DNA of 64,000 nt from Turbatrix aceti (lineage: Eukaryota; Nematoda; Chromadorea; Rhabditida; Panagrolaimidae), in contig OZ017768.1 of the NCBI GenBank assembly GCA_963969345.1, forward strand, positions 3,620,718 to 3,684,717, written 5' to 3'. The notes below the pieces were generated by a model. It was not told the DNA's origin. It saw only the letters and a program-made list of their open reading frames with translations, and did not search any database. Both the position numbers and the translations under genes were made by a program. How positions within the stretch are numbered: position 1 is the first letter of the stretch; every line of letters begins with the position of its first letter. Of this stretch, positions 23,101 to 35,865 are shown piece by piece.

Positions 23101-26100
23101 TTTTTAAAATTAAATATTTAAATATTTAATATAAAATATATTCAAAAATTCTTAAAAGAATTTTTTTCTAATTTTTTAATTCATTAGTTTTAATAAAATA
23201 AAAATTTAATAAAATAAAAATTTACGTAAAATTAAATTTTCATAAAATTTAAATTTACTTAAAATAAATTTTTTTTCAAATTTAAAAAAAACAAAATTTA
23301 TCTGCATTTTTTTTAATTTAAAAAAAATTAATTAAAATAAAAAAAATTTAATAAAAAATTTTTTGTCCACCAAAAAAATTTTTTTAAGAGCCCAGCACCC
23401 CAAAAACCCACCCGCAAGTTCAACATGCAGCTGGACAACGTCGAGGGTCGGGACAATATTCACGGTCGCTTCCACGGTGTTGTCCGTGACTTTCCTCTGC
23501 TTGAACTCTGAAATTCCACCTCCATTCTTCAAAATGCCCCCAAAACCAATGCAACTCACGAATAATCGAGATATCATCCGGAATGAACGATTTGGGCGTG
23601 CTAGTCTCGAATAGGGTATTGAGCTGTCGGGTGGGGTAGACAACGACCTGGTTGTAGGCCTCGCTGTAGTCGAAGCGTTCCTCGACAAAGATGGTCTTGA
23701 CGATTCTGTCGTAGACATGGGCGTTCGGCAGCGTGCATTGGTTTTTCGTCTCGCCGTGGACATCTGGCTCTTCGCGGAACTCAAATGACACATTCTGGGG
23801 TCCTGTCTGGAAGAAATTGACGTGAACGACCTTTTCGGTTCGAACTTGGTTGGGAGCGACTTCCATGCGCATGAATTCTGCGGCTCCCATATTTCCGTCG
23901 ACGCCCATATCCGAGCAGACGACCGGCGAGATGGACGTGAAGCAGAGCGAAAAGCTGCGTCTGGTATAGAGGTTGTCAGCGCGGACGATTATTCGGAAAG
24001 GCACAGTCTCGTTCTGGTAGACGTGGGTTGGCGCTTCGATCTCCATGTAGACGTGTCGGAGCGTCTGGACTTCAATCAGGGGTAGGGAGCAGATTTCACG
24101 GTTCACAGGATGCCAGATGTGCGCTCCGATGGCCCATTGACCGACTGAGTGGGGAGATGGGAGGGTTAGCGTGACCTGCGTGTCTCTGGAAAAACAACAA
24201 AATTTAAATTTATTTCAAATAAAAAATATTTGTTTCAAATAAAAAAATTGTAGTATTTCAAAATAATTTTTTTATTTGTTTGAGGTTTAAAAAAAATATT
24301 ATTTTTAAAACGTACTCAAATTTATGTAATTTTTTTTAATTCTTTTTATAAATATTTTTTTATTTAAAATTATTTAATATTTGTTAAATTAAAAAAAATA
24401 ATTCTTTAATATTGTTTTAGATAACAAAAATTCATATTTCATAAATTTAATTTTTAAATTAATTTGATAATTTTTTTCTATTAAAAGTATTTGAAATTAA
24501 AAATTTAAAAACATATTTTTTTTATAATTTGTTTAAAATAAACAAAAAATATTAAATTTTTTTTAATCGATTTTAAAAAATTTGTTTAAAATTAGAACTT
24601 TTTATTTACTGGAAAATTTTTTTTTTTGAATTCAAAAAAAAAATCTAAAAACAAAAAAAAATTTATATTTTTTTATACAAAATTTTAAAAATTTAAATTC
24701 AAGAAACTCAAAAATTGAACAAAAAAGTTTTAAATGTGAAAAAGCAAGACAACTCACTTGAAAACAATGTCATCGAAGAACCAAACTTCCGGGAAAAAGC
24801 TCCTAAGAAAGACGTTATCCTGGAAAGTCGGAGGCGGATCATTCAATTCAAAAGGTATGCTATTTGCCAGGTCAGCGAAGATATAGGATTTGATGTGAGT
24901 TCTGGCAGTTGTCGGTCCCGTACGAAGTGTTAGGACTTGGGCATGCATGCTGCTAATCATGCTGGGGCTGCTCTCGTGGTGGTTCACGGCTTGCATTCGT
25001 ATATCATCTTTCGTCTTCTTTCGGATGTACGACTCGTTGAAGACGTGCATGCACATTGCCGAGATCTCCGCCACCTCCTGTCCTGTGGGCAGTGTCTCGA
25101 AGGGATTCTGCGGCGATTGCTCTCCCGCTACTTCACAGCTGTTTTCTTAAATTAAAAAAATTTGACCAGTTGATATTTTTGAACTTAAAACAACTTACGA
25201 AGTTTTTTAAGCAACTCGACGGGATCAACAAGATTCAAAATGCGGGGAATGTTGTCTCTGCTCGGGGTGAGGAAGGTGAACATGTTCCAGTAGGTCACTT
25301 GGCGCCAGGAAACCGCCAACAGGTCTTGCAAGATTTCGAGCAGACGCTTGTCGAGGGCACGTACAACTGCGAGGGAAGCTACGGGGGCTGTCAGCGTGAC
25401 ATTGAGGTCCTCAGGGGGGTTTAGGTACCTCGAAGACGTCTGAATTCCGAACTCGCCGCTGCTGCAGGGCGAATCCTCGACGAAGAAGAGCATGACGTCG
25501 AGGTGCGAGTACTGAACGACGTGCAGCACGCAGAATCCCTTCATTCGAACATCAACGGCGAATTCGATCATTTTCGACGTTGACGGAATCGATCCGGCCG
25601 CTACGATAGTTTCACGGTTGCAAATGACCTTAAAAAGTCTGTTGTGTACTTTTAAGCCAACTTTTTTTACGTTTAAAAGCACAAAAAAACATATTTCGGA
25701 ATCTCAGAAATCATATTTCAAAATACCGCCCAATTAGGCTCAAAAAGTGCTAATTAATCACCAGTTGGTGACTTCGAGAAATTAGGAGTCTTCTTTCCGA
25801 CAGACCGCGTATTTCTGACTCCAGACCGCCGCGGGGGGCGTTCTTTAATCAGAAACGAGGCCGCATGATGTCGTTTACGTGGCAAAAGCAAATTACCGAC
25901 GTCGCAAACCCCTTGCCGACGTTCGCCGGAACACGCGAAGCGGAAAGTGACCTAATCTGGCGGAGGCACCGGCTCTAACTTGCCTAATCAGAACCGCGCC
26001 GAATAAGAAAGAAAGCTGTTTATTATAGATAGGCTTTCAACTCACCGCGAACGTATGTCCGACGACGACCCTGGCTCTGAAGAGTTCGCCGACGCGGTAG

Positions 26101-27682
26101 ACGACCTGTGAGAGCGGCTTGATCAGGTCGAGCTCCAGTGAGGGGTGCGCGACGTTCGGCACCGTGAGAAAGATCTCCGCGGATGCAGATGTGCCGAGAG
26201 ACGTGGCATCCGACGAACGACGGCTGGCATTGATGATGTACACGTTGCAGCCGCTGCTGACGTTGAATTCAGCTACGCCGCCGATGGTCGTCTCCAGCTT
26301 CTGGTCGAGATTGGTAATCGATAGGTTGGCCGAAATGCACGTCGCGCTGCCGCTGACCGTACCACTCACATCCCTGCGTGTGGCTTTGAACTGAAAGAAC
26401 TCTTGTTTTTCACGCTTCCTGGATCCTGTAGGGTTCAGCTGTCAGTGCAAGTCTTGCTATCGTATGCAGCGCGAAAAGTCCCAGCACGAAAGTAAGTGCA
26501 TCTTACGATAGTAACTATATCGTAACATTTTATCTTGCATTTTATCGTAAACAGTAGTGAAACTCCCGGCGCGAAAATAAATTTTGTTAAGGATAATAAC
26601 TGTCGTAATCAAAACTTGTTATCGTAACTCGAGTTCCGTAACATTGCGGTCTCGACACGAAAATCAAAAAGCGTTGTTTGTTTACGATAACAATTATCGT
26701 ATCGTATCTTTTCAACTTTTTGTATTCTAAATCTTTTTTTTGCACCTTTTTTACGTCTTCGAGTGCGCAGACCGCAAAGTTGGCATTTCAAGTGCATTGC
26801 TGCAGTTGCTGCCGGTGTGGTGTCCCTTGTCCCTTCAACCGTAAACTACCCCCCTGGAATGCACAACGTGCATTGTGCATGGTGCTAAAATTGTCCAACG
26901 ATTTTCAAAATCGGCCTCTTTATTTTTTTTTGGCACGCGTCAGTCACGTAGACGTCACTGAGTGTAAGTTTTTTGGACACGTGTCGTTGAAACTGTCCGG
27001 CCGAAGGTTTTTGACACGTAATCCCCTCTACTCCGTCCAGTGACAGCCTGACTTGCAGGATTATTTTTAGGCTCTTATTACAAATTTAGCCCCTTCAGAA
27101 ACAAATTCTTTTCCTTTCCTGGCTCTGACTGCCTAAATTTGGGGTTCAATGTTGCTTGCTAAATATGTATCTATGTTGTCGTTTTTTTTGGGCTCATCCT
27201 CAGGATAGGAGGACCTTGAACTCTGTTCCAAAACAAAAAATACTTGACAGTCCAGTTCCCAATTCGAGAAGCGAAATGTAATAAACGCCAGAGCGCAAAA
27301 TGCCCGTGTGGGGTCCTTTCGGGCTCGTATGATTTTTTTTATATATTTTTTTGGGGGACTAAAAAATTATGCATGCCTACTAGTATGTACTCGCAGCCGA
27401 CTAGCTGACCATTATTCGGCGAAAAGAGGCTGGTAATAAAGAAAAAAAAAGAAGACATACGTAAAGCTGTATTTTCTTGGTATGGTCGTCGAAGAAGGGC
27501 CGCAGCGGGACTATCTGGAAGTGAGGCAGGTTGCGTCTGAATTCTCGCTGAACAGAGACGCTTTCATCGTTCATCTCGCCATCGAGTACGGTCGTTGTCG
27601 TACGGATCGTGCCGAGACGCTGATCGAGTACAGCGCATCCTGCCACGCTGATTTCGGATCTTGCTGTGCCGTTGTCTCTGAG
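20191..27682 (-). CDS. TEP/complement-like macroglobulin, exons 4-17 (major part)
   Basis: Exons 27682-27461, 26390-26046, 25628-25199, 25145-24758, 24185-23560, 23507-23412, 23048-22854, 22810-22578, 22526-22289, 22083-22007, 21953-21798, 21748-21411, 21360-21092 and 20870-20191 all join in frame. With exons 1-3 (58936-60027) they make 1709 aa, a normal complement/TEP length. Family landmarks: second half of MG3 (exon 4), MG4-MG6 with VASLAVVRALDKRLLEI, RSFFPEVWFFDD before the thioester region, the helical TED-like stretch (TNIMVNSLALLAFV, LADWLTEEQNHPTRFQTVVDSFYAWRTLYRY), a CUB-type segment (FKVEMTGGGRLIMGV), MG8, and a C-terminal netrin-like C345C domain (about 1535-1700, with CVCAELTC and QNCMPC). 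Such proteins are secreted defence or opsonin factors. The expected GCGEQ thioester is absent; the aligned place reads YPLGTGSTERR (about 986-996), so covalent target attachment is probably lost. Two acceptors (25629, 25146) are TTTAAG rather than TTTCAG. Confidence 0.88.
22084..22288 (-). repeat. TEP intron made of repeated GGTCYYACCACGAAAA motifs
   Basis: This 205-bp intron contains about six copies of a 15-17 bp motif at 15-40 bp spacing: GGTCTTACCGCGAAAA (22110), GGTCCTACCACGAAAA (22151), a degenerate copy with AACACGAAAA (22185), GGTCCCATCACGAAAC (22210), GGTCCCCCCCGAAAAAG (22239) and GGTCCCACCACGAATAC (22267). The same motif occurs elsewhere in the window in introns and spacers. Confidence 0.7.
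24186..24757 (-). other. Very A/T-rich TEP intron
   Basis: This 572-bp intron is almost pure A/T (runs of A, T and TAAA/ATTT), as is intron 23049-23411. The flanking exons are about half GC, so the contrast is sharp. No coding or structured element is seen. Confidence 0.7.
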
Positions 27683-29099
27683 CTGAAATGGCATAAATCT
27701 TTGATTTTGAATGTTTGAACGGTTTTTGATCGTTGGCAGTCCATTTTTCATTTTTTTCCAGAATAAACGTGCCCAAATGTCTTCTCGGTACCCCACCCCA
27801 CGTCAGGGCGATGTTTGAAAGCTTGCATCAGTGGTCTTCTCTCCTCCTCCCCGTGCTAATGCACTGCGAATTCCATTCCGTGTCTGTGCCTGTGCCTCCT
27901 GCTACCACCTTGGAGGACAATGAGCTAGCAAAATTCTCGGGGGCAAATTAATAGCGGGTCTATAAAAATTTCCAATTGATTGCCTGCGTGCCGTGCCGTG
28001 CGCTCCATATTTTAAATAATAAAAAAATATTATCCATAAAATTATAAAATTTTTGTAAGTCCCCAAAATGAATTCAAGTCACCTGCAGCGAAGCAGATTT
28101 ATTTTGTTTTACCTGGGGTTCTTACATATTTGTCACCCCGTGTTGCCACTTTTTTTTTTATTTTGCATAACGATGTGTTCGTTCGGGGTTAATGAGGTCG
28201 AGTGGCACAAATAATATTTATAACCGACGACACCTCACTCACCCCAGCTGTCCGGGGCTGGAGACCAATCCAGAAGCACGCTTACTACAAAGGCGCCTTC
28301 AGTTCCTGGGTGAACAATAGGGATCATCACGCGACACTTCAATTCTCTTCCTAACTCCAAGTAAACTGACGCGAGTAAACTGACTTCACTCGCAAATTCG
28401 CAGGCACTCCACTTTCTAATATCTACGACGACGTCGAGCAGTCGTCCTCCTCCACATCGTGCCTGTGCAAAACTTCATCACGTGTACACACTGAATCCAT
28501 TCCTTCCAATTTTTTGGACATCGACTCCGTCGTCATCTTCGACGCCAGAATGAATCGTAGTCGCCGTTTACCGAATCAACGACCGGGGCCGTCGTGGCCA
28601 TGTTTCAAATACAATCCCGTGCATGTATGTATGTACATATTTGTGCTTCCGGGCTACGAGTGCCAATTTCCCAAGCCCATTCAGTCCGCTCCTTGTCCTT
28701 TATTCTTAATCGCCCATTTTTCGCCTCCAAGGACACCCGAAGTCACCGTTTCACTCCACCCAAAAACCAAAAAAAAAAATTACGGTTGAATTCTATCCAT
28801 CCAGCAGCAGGACTACATACGTGAGTAATTGTAGCTCGTTTGGGCCACTTTTTTCCCCTTCCCCCTTGTTGAAATTTTTAGAGAGCACTTGTGTGAATTT
28901 TTGAAAATTTTTTTCAACATTTAAAAAAAACTCGCTACGCGTCCAGAGATTCTCTCTCAAAGTACGGGTTTTTTTTGGGAAAGAGATGAAAGATTCAGTA
29001 GTTAAAGCGTGCGAAAATGAACTAATTCAGGCACCGCGCCACGTGGCATGGCACGCCCGCCTGTTTTTCGCGCATGATTCAGCCCAAAACTGCAAAAAG

Positions 29100-29105
29100 T
29101 TTATT
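29100..29105 (-). promoter_or_regulatory. AATAAA poly(A) signal
   Basis: AATAAA on the minus strand lies 24 bases after the stop codon of the nested 443-aa gene, well placed to end its transcript. Confidence 0.55.
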
Positions 29106-29128
29106 ATTGTCCCATAAAAACACACGAT

Positions 29129-30618
29129 TCACGATTCTGCGAGCTTGGCAGCGAGCCACTTGTCTTCGTAGTCGGAGACAGCCTCCATGAATTGCTTGCG
29201 ATCGGCGTAGGTCTTTTCGTCGATGTTGTAGATGTTGCACATCTGAAAAAACCCTTCTAAATACTGTTTTATCCCAACCTGACAAAAACCAACCTTGCGT
29301 GTCAACTTGACAGCCAGATCGCAGGAAGAAGCGAGTCTGTATTCCTCCGGAGTCGGGTCCCGAACGGAACTCCGCAGAAACTCTCCAGTCCGGAAGTAGG
29401 CAGTATCGGGAAGGTTGTTGTAGGCCTTGAGGGCGGCAGCTCGCATCGCCGGCGGCACAATGCGGGGCAGTTGAGGCTCCGGAAACTTGTTGTACCCCTG
29501 GATGGTTTCCAGGTGGTGGTGATGGTGATGGTGGTGCAGGTGCTCGCTTGTGGCCAGCTGAGGCTGGGAGCGGGATTTGATAGGCTTGAGGGTCGGGGTG
29601 GACATGCCGACCATGTCGCTCCGGGTGAAAGCGCTCGCGAGCCGGAAATACACGTCTTCCTGGGTAACTCCCAGAGTCCTTCCTCCGGTCATCGAGGGCG
29701 TCGGTGGACAGTATCGGGACTCGAGATCCGAAGCACTGTGCATGGCACCGTGTTTAGAGTACAGAGAAGGCGGAGCTGGGCTGTGGGTTTCGTTTCCGTC
29801 GTCGAATCTGAATTTAATTTCGGGGAGTTTTTTTAGGCCAACGATATTTTAGGTAGCCTACCTGCTCGGCGCGTACATAGAAGGCGCAGGCGAGAACACA
29901 GAACCCTCCATCGTGTCGTCGAGCATCCAGGTCGGCTTCTGAGACGAAGAATCGTAGACACGATTGACCTCGCGAAGTCGCCGGTAATCGTGATTGCGTC
30001 GAGGCGTCCCATCCGAGGAGTACTGTTGGTTGAGATGCAACATGCTGGACGACGACGAGAAAGAGTGGTTCGCGTGCGACATAGGCGTCGACGTCGGCGT
30101 TGGAGTCGGCGTCTGCGTCATCGATGGCGGTGGGACGCTCGTTTCGAAGGCCTGTGGATCGACGAGGATTTTGCTGTGCAGAGTTTTGATGTAGTGTGGC
30201 ATGGATTTTTTGAAGTACGTCGAGATGCCACGCATGAGAGCCGCACTGGGTTGGGTAATGACGACGTCTGCCATGTTGGGGTAGTCGATTTTGACGTGTT
30301 TTCGGGCAAAATCCGCGTCTGAGGGCTGGTTGAAGACAACCGCGGTCGTCGTTGCCATCACAAACGTATTTTCGTCCAGACTCGGCACACGTGTACACAG
30401 AAGCACCATTCCATAGCTAAAAAAAACCCAAGAAAATCGTAACAATCAAAAATAACAAAAATACGATACCTCGAAAACATGAGTTGATATTCGTGATCGG
30501 TGATCGTAGCACCTTTTACGACACACAAAAGCGTGCGTTGTCTCGCCAGCTTCATGTCATCGTCAAAGCCATCGTCCGTAGGGGTAGCTTCGCGATAGTC
30601 TCCCCCACCGGAAGCCAT
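29129..30618 (-). CDS. Unrecognised 443-aa protein nested in the TEP intron
   Basis: Exons 30618-30470, 30416-29862, 29807-29294 and 29242-29129 join in frame; donors are GTATCG, GTAGGC and GTTGGT, and acceptors end TTTAG or TTCAG. I do not recognise the family. There is no signal peptide or membrane helix, so a cytosolic or nuclear protein is likely. The N-terminal ~115 residues look globular (RTLLCVVKGATITDHEYQLM, then YGMVLLCTRVPSLDENTFVM, ADFARKHVKIDYPNMADVVI). The middle is a disordered Ser/Thr/Pro/His region with TPTPTPTSTP and eight consecutive histidines. The C-terminal ~90 residues (AMRAAALKAYNNLPDTAYFR to the end) form a second ordered region with NIDEKTYADRKQFMEAVSDY and an ending KWLAAKLAES. 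It is on the same strand as the host gene, so transcription must be separate. The start follows AATTTAG by about 27 bases. Confidence 0.82.
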
Positions 30619-31342
30619 GATGTGACGGGCTTCCTCGGTTGGCCTAAATTATTACACAATTTTTAGGCAAAACACAGGTCATCTGCGAAAACTCACAGAT
30701 ACATGCCGAGTGCCTAGACACGAAACAAAAGTGATGGCAACAAGTGCTACTATCCTATGGCATAGAATAAATAACAACGAAATAACAACGCAGCACGCAG
30801 AAACAAAAAAAACGAGAAAACAAATACAAAAACGGAGAGAAAAAAATTTGGTTGCGATTATAATCGCCTTTTTTCGTTTTGTACGCGTCTTACAGCGATT
30901 TGTAGGCACCTTGAAACGAGACTTTTATTTCAAAAATCATGTTTTTGCATATTTTTTTTTATCAGTCATAACATGTTTTTTTAACAAACTATGGTTTAAA
31001 AGTCATCCGGATGCTTGCATGCTCGTTTTTTTGATAATGCCCAAGGTTAGCTGTGAAAACGACTCACATAATTCGCTAACAGTATAAAGAAAATTAAACT
31101 ATGTGCATGTACAGAGTGCTGTGAATAGTCTGTATTGGGGGGATTCATTTTCTAAACCACCTATAAATTAGCATTTTCTTCACGTTTGATGCGCCGATGA
31201 TTTGTGACACAACGCCAAAGAATGATTGACAACATTATTTGGTACAATCATGCCATCGGCGGCAAAAAAATGCCGTCAACCATTTTTTTAATGGCATTGC
31301 AACGAAATTCTTTCTGTTCTTCGTTGTTTTCGTGGTTGAGAT

Positions 31343-31686
31343 CAAGGCATAAAATCCGGCCGACTTTTCGATTCAAGGCCGGCCGGTGAAGCCGGGAAAA
31401 GCCGGAAAAAAATTCGAAAGGAGATTTTTTTCAAAAAAAAAGTATGATTTTCTGACGTTTTTGTGTTTCATTCGTCTTTTTTTTTACTTTTTACTACAGG
31501 AAAATTTATTATTATGCATTTTTTTCATAACATTATTGTTTACAAAAAATTTGTTTTCCGAATTTGCAAAAATAACCCTAAAATAATGCAAAAAAAATTT
31601 TCAAAAAATAGGCCGCGGCCACCTCGGCTTCGGCCTAAAAATTAGGCCGGCCGGCGGCTTGATTTCGAGGACCATTTTATGCCTTG
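31343..31686. mobile_element. Non-autonomous hAT-type MITE (344 bp)
   Basis: Terminal inverted repeats are CAAGGCATAAAAT at the left and ATTTTATGCCTTG at the right. The element is flanked by an exact 8-bp target duplication GTTGAGAT at 31335-31342 and 31687-31694; 8 bp is diagnostic of hAT elements. The interior is rich in GGCCGG/CCGGCC blocks and has no coding potential. Sequences resembling its ends occur around the foldback in the MAM-like gene (8062 and 9311-9323). Confidence 0.85.
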
Positions 31687-33347
31687 GTTGAGATTCTATA
31701 TGACTTCTAGTGAACGTACGAGTTCATTAGAACGCAGCTTGGCTAGCCAACGGAAACTACGTTTTTAAGAAACGACAAAAATTATTTGCCCAGTGTATAT
31801 TTTTCACAAAAAAAACAACTCACCAAAACCTCAAAAAATCTGAAACCCCGATATTACTAATAGCAAACTGCTACTTTGCTAAGCAAAGTACCTGAAAAAA
31901 CGGAAAAATGTTGTATTCCCTTTTTTGAAACAAAACTCACGGCAGAATCCACCTAAAAAGTTTGTTTCCGCTTTTCAAAAAATGCTTATAAGTATTTTTT
32001 GAAAAGCGGAAACAATCGAAACGTATACGTTTCACTTCGCAAATGAAAAATGATAACTTTTGCAAAAAAAGTAGCAAAAGTTTGTGAAAAGAAAAACGAT
32101 TTGTTGTCAATTCAAATTTTTTTTTGTCTGTAAAAGACATTTTTTTCTGTACAGTTTACAGCTTGTCGAAAATTTTACGCGAATGCTTTTTCTTGTATGT
32201 ACAGAAAACGAATAAATTTCTTTATTCTGATAATAAATTTACTACTCTGTACAGCTCTGTGAACCGGAATTTAGCAGACCTTGGGTGTCTAATGCTGGGG
32301 ATTAGGCAGTTGAACGATATTTATCAAACGACATTGTTTTTTTTGTTGAAAAGTGCCTGGACTAATGCGAAAGGGCCTTCCTTCACATGCACTTCCACTC
32401 ACTCAAGCGCGTTTATGGTCTGTGTAATATTTACGGTTATCAATGTTTGTTTTTGTTTATTGACCGTGTAATCGCGTTCGCTCGCTCATTCGTTCGTACG
32501 TACCCGTCACTTCCATGCCCTCTGGCGAGTTTCTTTCTGCAGGCGGGGTGCCCGGCTAGCTCGCGCCTCCTCGTAGATCCCGGACACTTCGTAGTAGACA
32601 ATAGTTTATCAGTAGAATCTCTCGTACAACAACCGTGAACAATTAGACGTAAACGATGACTCGATGACGACGACCGCTGCGTGCCCCCCAACCGGGACGA
32701 GCGCGTGCCACGCGCGACCTGCCTGCTGCTACTCCCGCCGACCAGAATCATGACTCGGCGTCATCAGTCGCTGCCGATCTGCCTGTCTTGCCGGCGCACG
32801 CTTCTCTCGTGGCCGCACACGTTCTCTGCCTCGCGCGCATGGCTCGCTCGCCAGTCCCCGGGAAAATGGTCGCCCAGTCCCGGCACCACTTTCTGAACAG
32901 TCAGTTTCCTGAACATGGGCTTCTCCGGGTGAACTTTGTCTCAAAGTTCTCTCGGACTCGTGGACTACGACCAAGGCTTATTTTGTCAGTTCGCGACGTC
33001 TTTCATTTTTTTTGTACTTACATTCGTGATAATATATGTACCTACACACTTTTCCCGGGCCCTGGGCTTTTGGTTTCCACGAACTTTGCTCACTCAACTA
33101 GCAAAATTTATTTGAGCTCTGCTGTCAGTTGCTGACTGGCCATTGATGGCGCTTGCTTAACAATTGCTTATGTTAGGGCGGACTTGTTCCGGGAGGGACA
33201 GGTAGGGGGATATGACGGTGACGACAGGGCTTCCGGACAACAGGGAACTCAACCTTTCCCGCCGCCTGGGCTGTAAAAAACAAGCGCACCCCCTCCCCTC
33301 GGGCATATATGCTCATGCAGAGTTGTTCAATTCGACAATTTTCAGCG

Positions 33348-33690
33348 CTCGCTCTGCTCACGCTCTTTGAGCAATTCAATTTTTCGTGCTCGCTCTGCTC
33401 ACGCTCTTTGAGTTCTTAAAATTTTCGTGCTCGCTCTGCTCACGCTCTTTGAGTTCCCAAATTTTTCGCGCTCGCTCCGCTCGCGCTCTTTTCATTTTTT
33501 TTCTCCGCTCGCTCTGCTCACACTCTTTGAGCAATTCAATTTTTCGTGCTCGCTCTGCTCACGCTCTTTGAGTTCCTAAAATTTTCGTGCTCGCTCCGCT
33601 CGCGCTCTTTAGGCTTTTCAATTTTTTGTGCTCACACAACTCGCGCTCTTCAATTTTTTCGAGCTCCCTCCGACTCTGCTCTTTCATTTT
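33348..33690 (+). repeat. Left subterminal repeat array of the hAT element
   Basis: About eight imperfect copies of GCTCGCTCTGCTCACGCTC followed by TTTGAG and a short A/T linker (period 33-40 bp). The array has the same orientation as the right array rather than being mirrored, which is unusual for subterminal binding sites. Confidence 0.85.
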
Positions 33691-33921
33691 TTTCGCATTC
33701 TCTTACCGTTTTTAATGCTTTTTTTCTTAAAACAACAACAGATTCCAGAGTTGAAAGGCCAGGGCTATGTTGGTCGCAAGTCGTTACAGTAATCAAACAA
33801 TGATAGGTTAGGTTTCACGTGGAAGGGCACATTCATGGGAAGCCAACCGAACAGAGACTATAAATTGAAAAAAAATACAGATGAGAAACAAAAAATTTAG
33901 AAAATCTTAAAAACCTTGGTT

Positions 33922-35765
33922 TTAAGCACGTTCGTTTACACTAATGGCTAGAATGCACCTTGCCCGAAGCAAGTCCGCTTTCGAAGGCGCCCTTTGAGCT
34001 TTGGAGAAGTATGTGAGACGCGAGAAGGCGCGCTCGCCAGCACCGATAGTGGGAGGGACAGTCAAGATAGCCAGCGCCATCTTACGGAGCATTGGAAATC
34101 GGGTTTCGTGTTGCCAATACTTGGCAGCGTCAATGTCGCAGGGTGGTTCTTTCAGATACTCCACCAGCTCGTTATGAGTCGGTGAGGGGTGAACGACCCG
34201 CTGAGGAAGGTTAAAGACCAAATTTTTGGATGTTGATGATTCAATCACTTGAGGAGCAGGTTCGAAGTCGTCTTGGATTTTTAGCTCTTGGATCTAAAAA
34301 AAATTGAGTTTTCCACAAACAAGGCCGTAAAATAAAAAAAAATTGAATATTTTAGGTAAAATTTACGAAGAATTTTATGAAAAAGCGAATTAAAAAAACG
34401 CTTTCGCAGAACTGCTAGAAAACTGATCTGTAAGAAAAACTTTCAGCGATTAGGTTCTGATAGGATTGGAGCGCTAATAATTGGACGGAAAATGAAACTT
34501 TGCAACGATTTGCTGCCGTCAGAGTAATTCTATATGTTCGTTGTTTTTTGATCTTGCTTTTTTTAACACTTTTGTAATGAAAAAAAAGTTACATTAAAAT
34601 GGGCTGGTCCGGGCTTAAATTTTGCAAGCCCGGCACGGCCGGGGCGCAAAAAAACCTGCCCGTTGAGAACCCTGATAGTAATAAAAAAATTAACAAACCA
34701 TTTGCTTGTACGATTCCTGAATCTGTTCGTCATCCGTGAGGTAGGTCCGAAGCGAGGGGTCAATTAATTGAGCTGCAGTGAAAATAGGATCCTTGAAGGT
34801 TCCTAAGACGTCGGAAAATCGTGTTTCAACTTCCGTTTTCAGGTTTTTGAAAAGACCAAACTTGTCCTCGGCGGTCTAAAAAAATATATCCTATTTTTAA
34901 ACAGTAAACTAAAAACTGTTTTACTAACATCACAGTCCATCAGAACGCTCTCGAGAGCCGGTTTGAGATACCCCAATGTTGATGAGGTCGACGATTGGAG
35001 TTTGATTTGAATACCTCTGACTTTTTCAAAGGCCTTGATTGTTTCTTCCATGAAAACTTTGTGTTGTGGCGTTAAGCAGCGCCCCAGATGAGTAGTGGAG
35101 ATCATGTTAAAATCGTTGAAGTTGCTGAGCAGTTTCTTGAAGGCGTCGACGAGGCTACCCCAACGAGTCTTGCAAGGAAGGATCAAGTGAGAGCCGGCTT
35201 TCAGCTTGAACTCACGGTAACACTTCACAGACTGCCTGACGTTTTTCAAATTTGTCAGAATCTCCTGAAAAATAACCCAAGTGAATAAAATAAAAAAATA
35301 AAAACATACGCGATACATCGCTTGGATATTTTCCGCCTTCTGGAAAGCATGTTGCATAGACAGCTCGAATCGATGAGACGCGCAATAGAGATTTCCTTGT
35401 TCCAAGAATTCATCCTCGTCCAAGTTGTCAGTGGCTTCGCCGGTAAAGAGCTCATCATCAGGAATCAGCTCGCTCTCCAACTGAATGAGGTCTTCATCTT
35501 GTTCTTGACTGACAGGCACAACGTCCTCGTCGTCGTTGCCGAACGGATCGGCATCCTCGCTGTTGAACGGCATGCTGCAATAAAAAAATGATAAAAATGT
35601 AAAAAACAAAAAAAAAACATACGAGAAAGCGCGTTGCATGTTTCGGGCGCCATCCGTCACAACTCGGCAGCAAAGCGAAAGACTGAGACCATGACGCGTC
35701 AGGCACTCGGTAATAAAATGGTAAAAACCGAAACAAGAGCTATGCGGTTTGAACCACACACCCAA
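33922..35765 (-). pseudogene. hAT transposase, N-terminally truncated
   Basis: Exons 35765-35623, 35574-35310, 35264-34929, 34875-34699 and 34293-33922 join in frame to 430 aa. Conserved hAT blocks seen: VVTDGARNM (catalytic-core Asp block), LYCASHRFELSMQHAF (C-x-x-H insertion-domain motif), CKTRWGSLVDAF, AAQLIDPSLR, and the C-terminal dimerisation block (YWQHETRFPMLRKMALAILTVP, then GAGERAFSRLTYF). The BED zinc finger and the segment that should carry the first catalytic Asp are missing. The 400 bp between the first codon and the element end contain only subterminal repeats. The internal frame is still open, so loss was recent or the remaining part is under constraint. It is probably not self-mobilising. 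Confidence 0.85.
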
Positions 35766-35865
35766 CTATGCGGTTTGAATACAGTCGTTTTCGTTTTAGG
35801 GCCATGGCGCGTGCGCGCAAATGTCTAAGAGATCGCCCGCGCGCGAATTTCTTTTTTTTCTCGTG

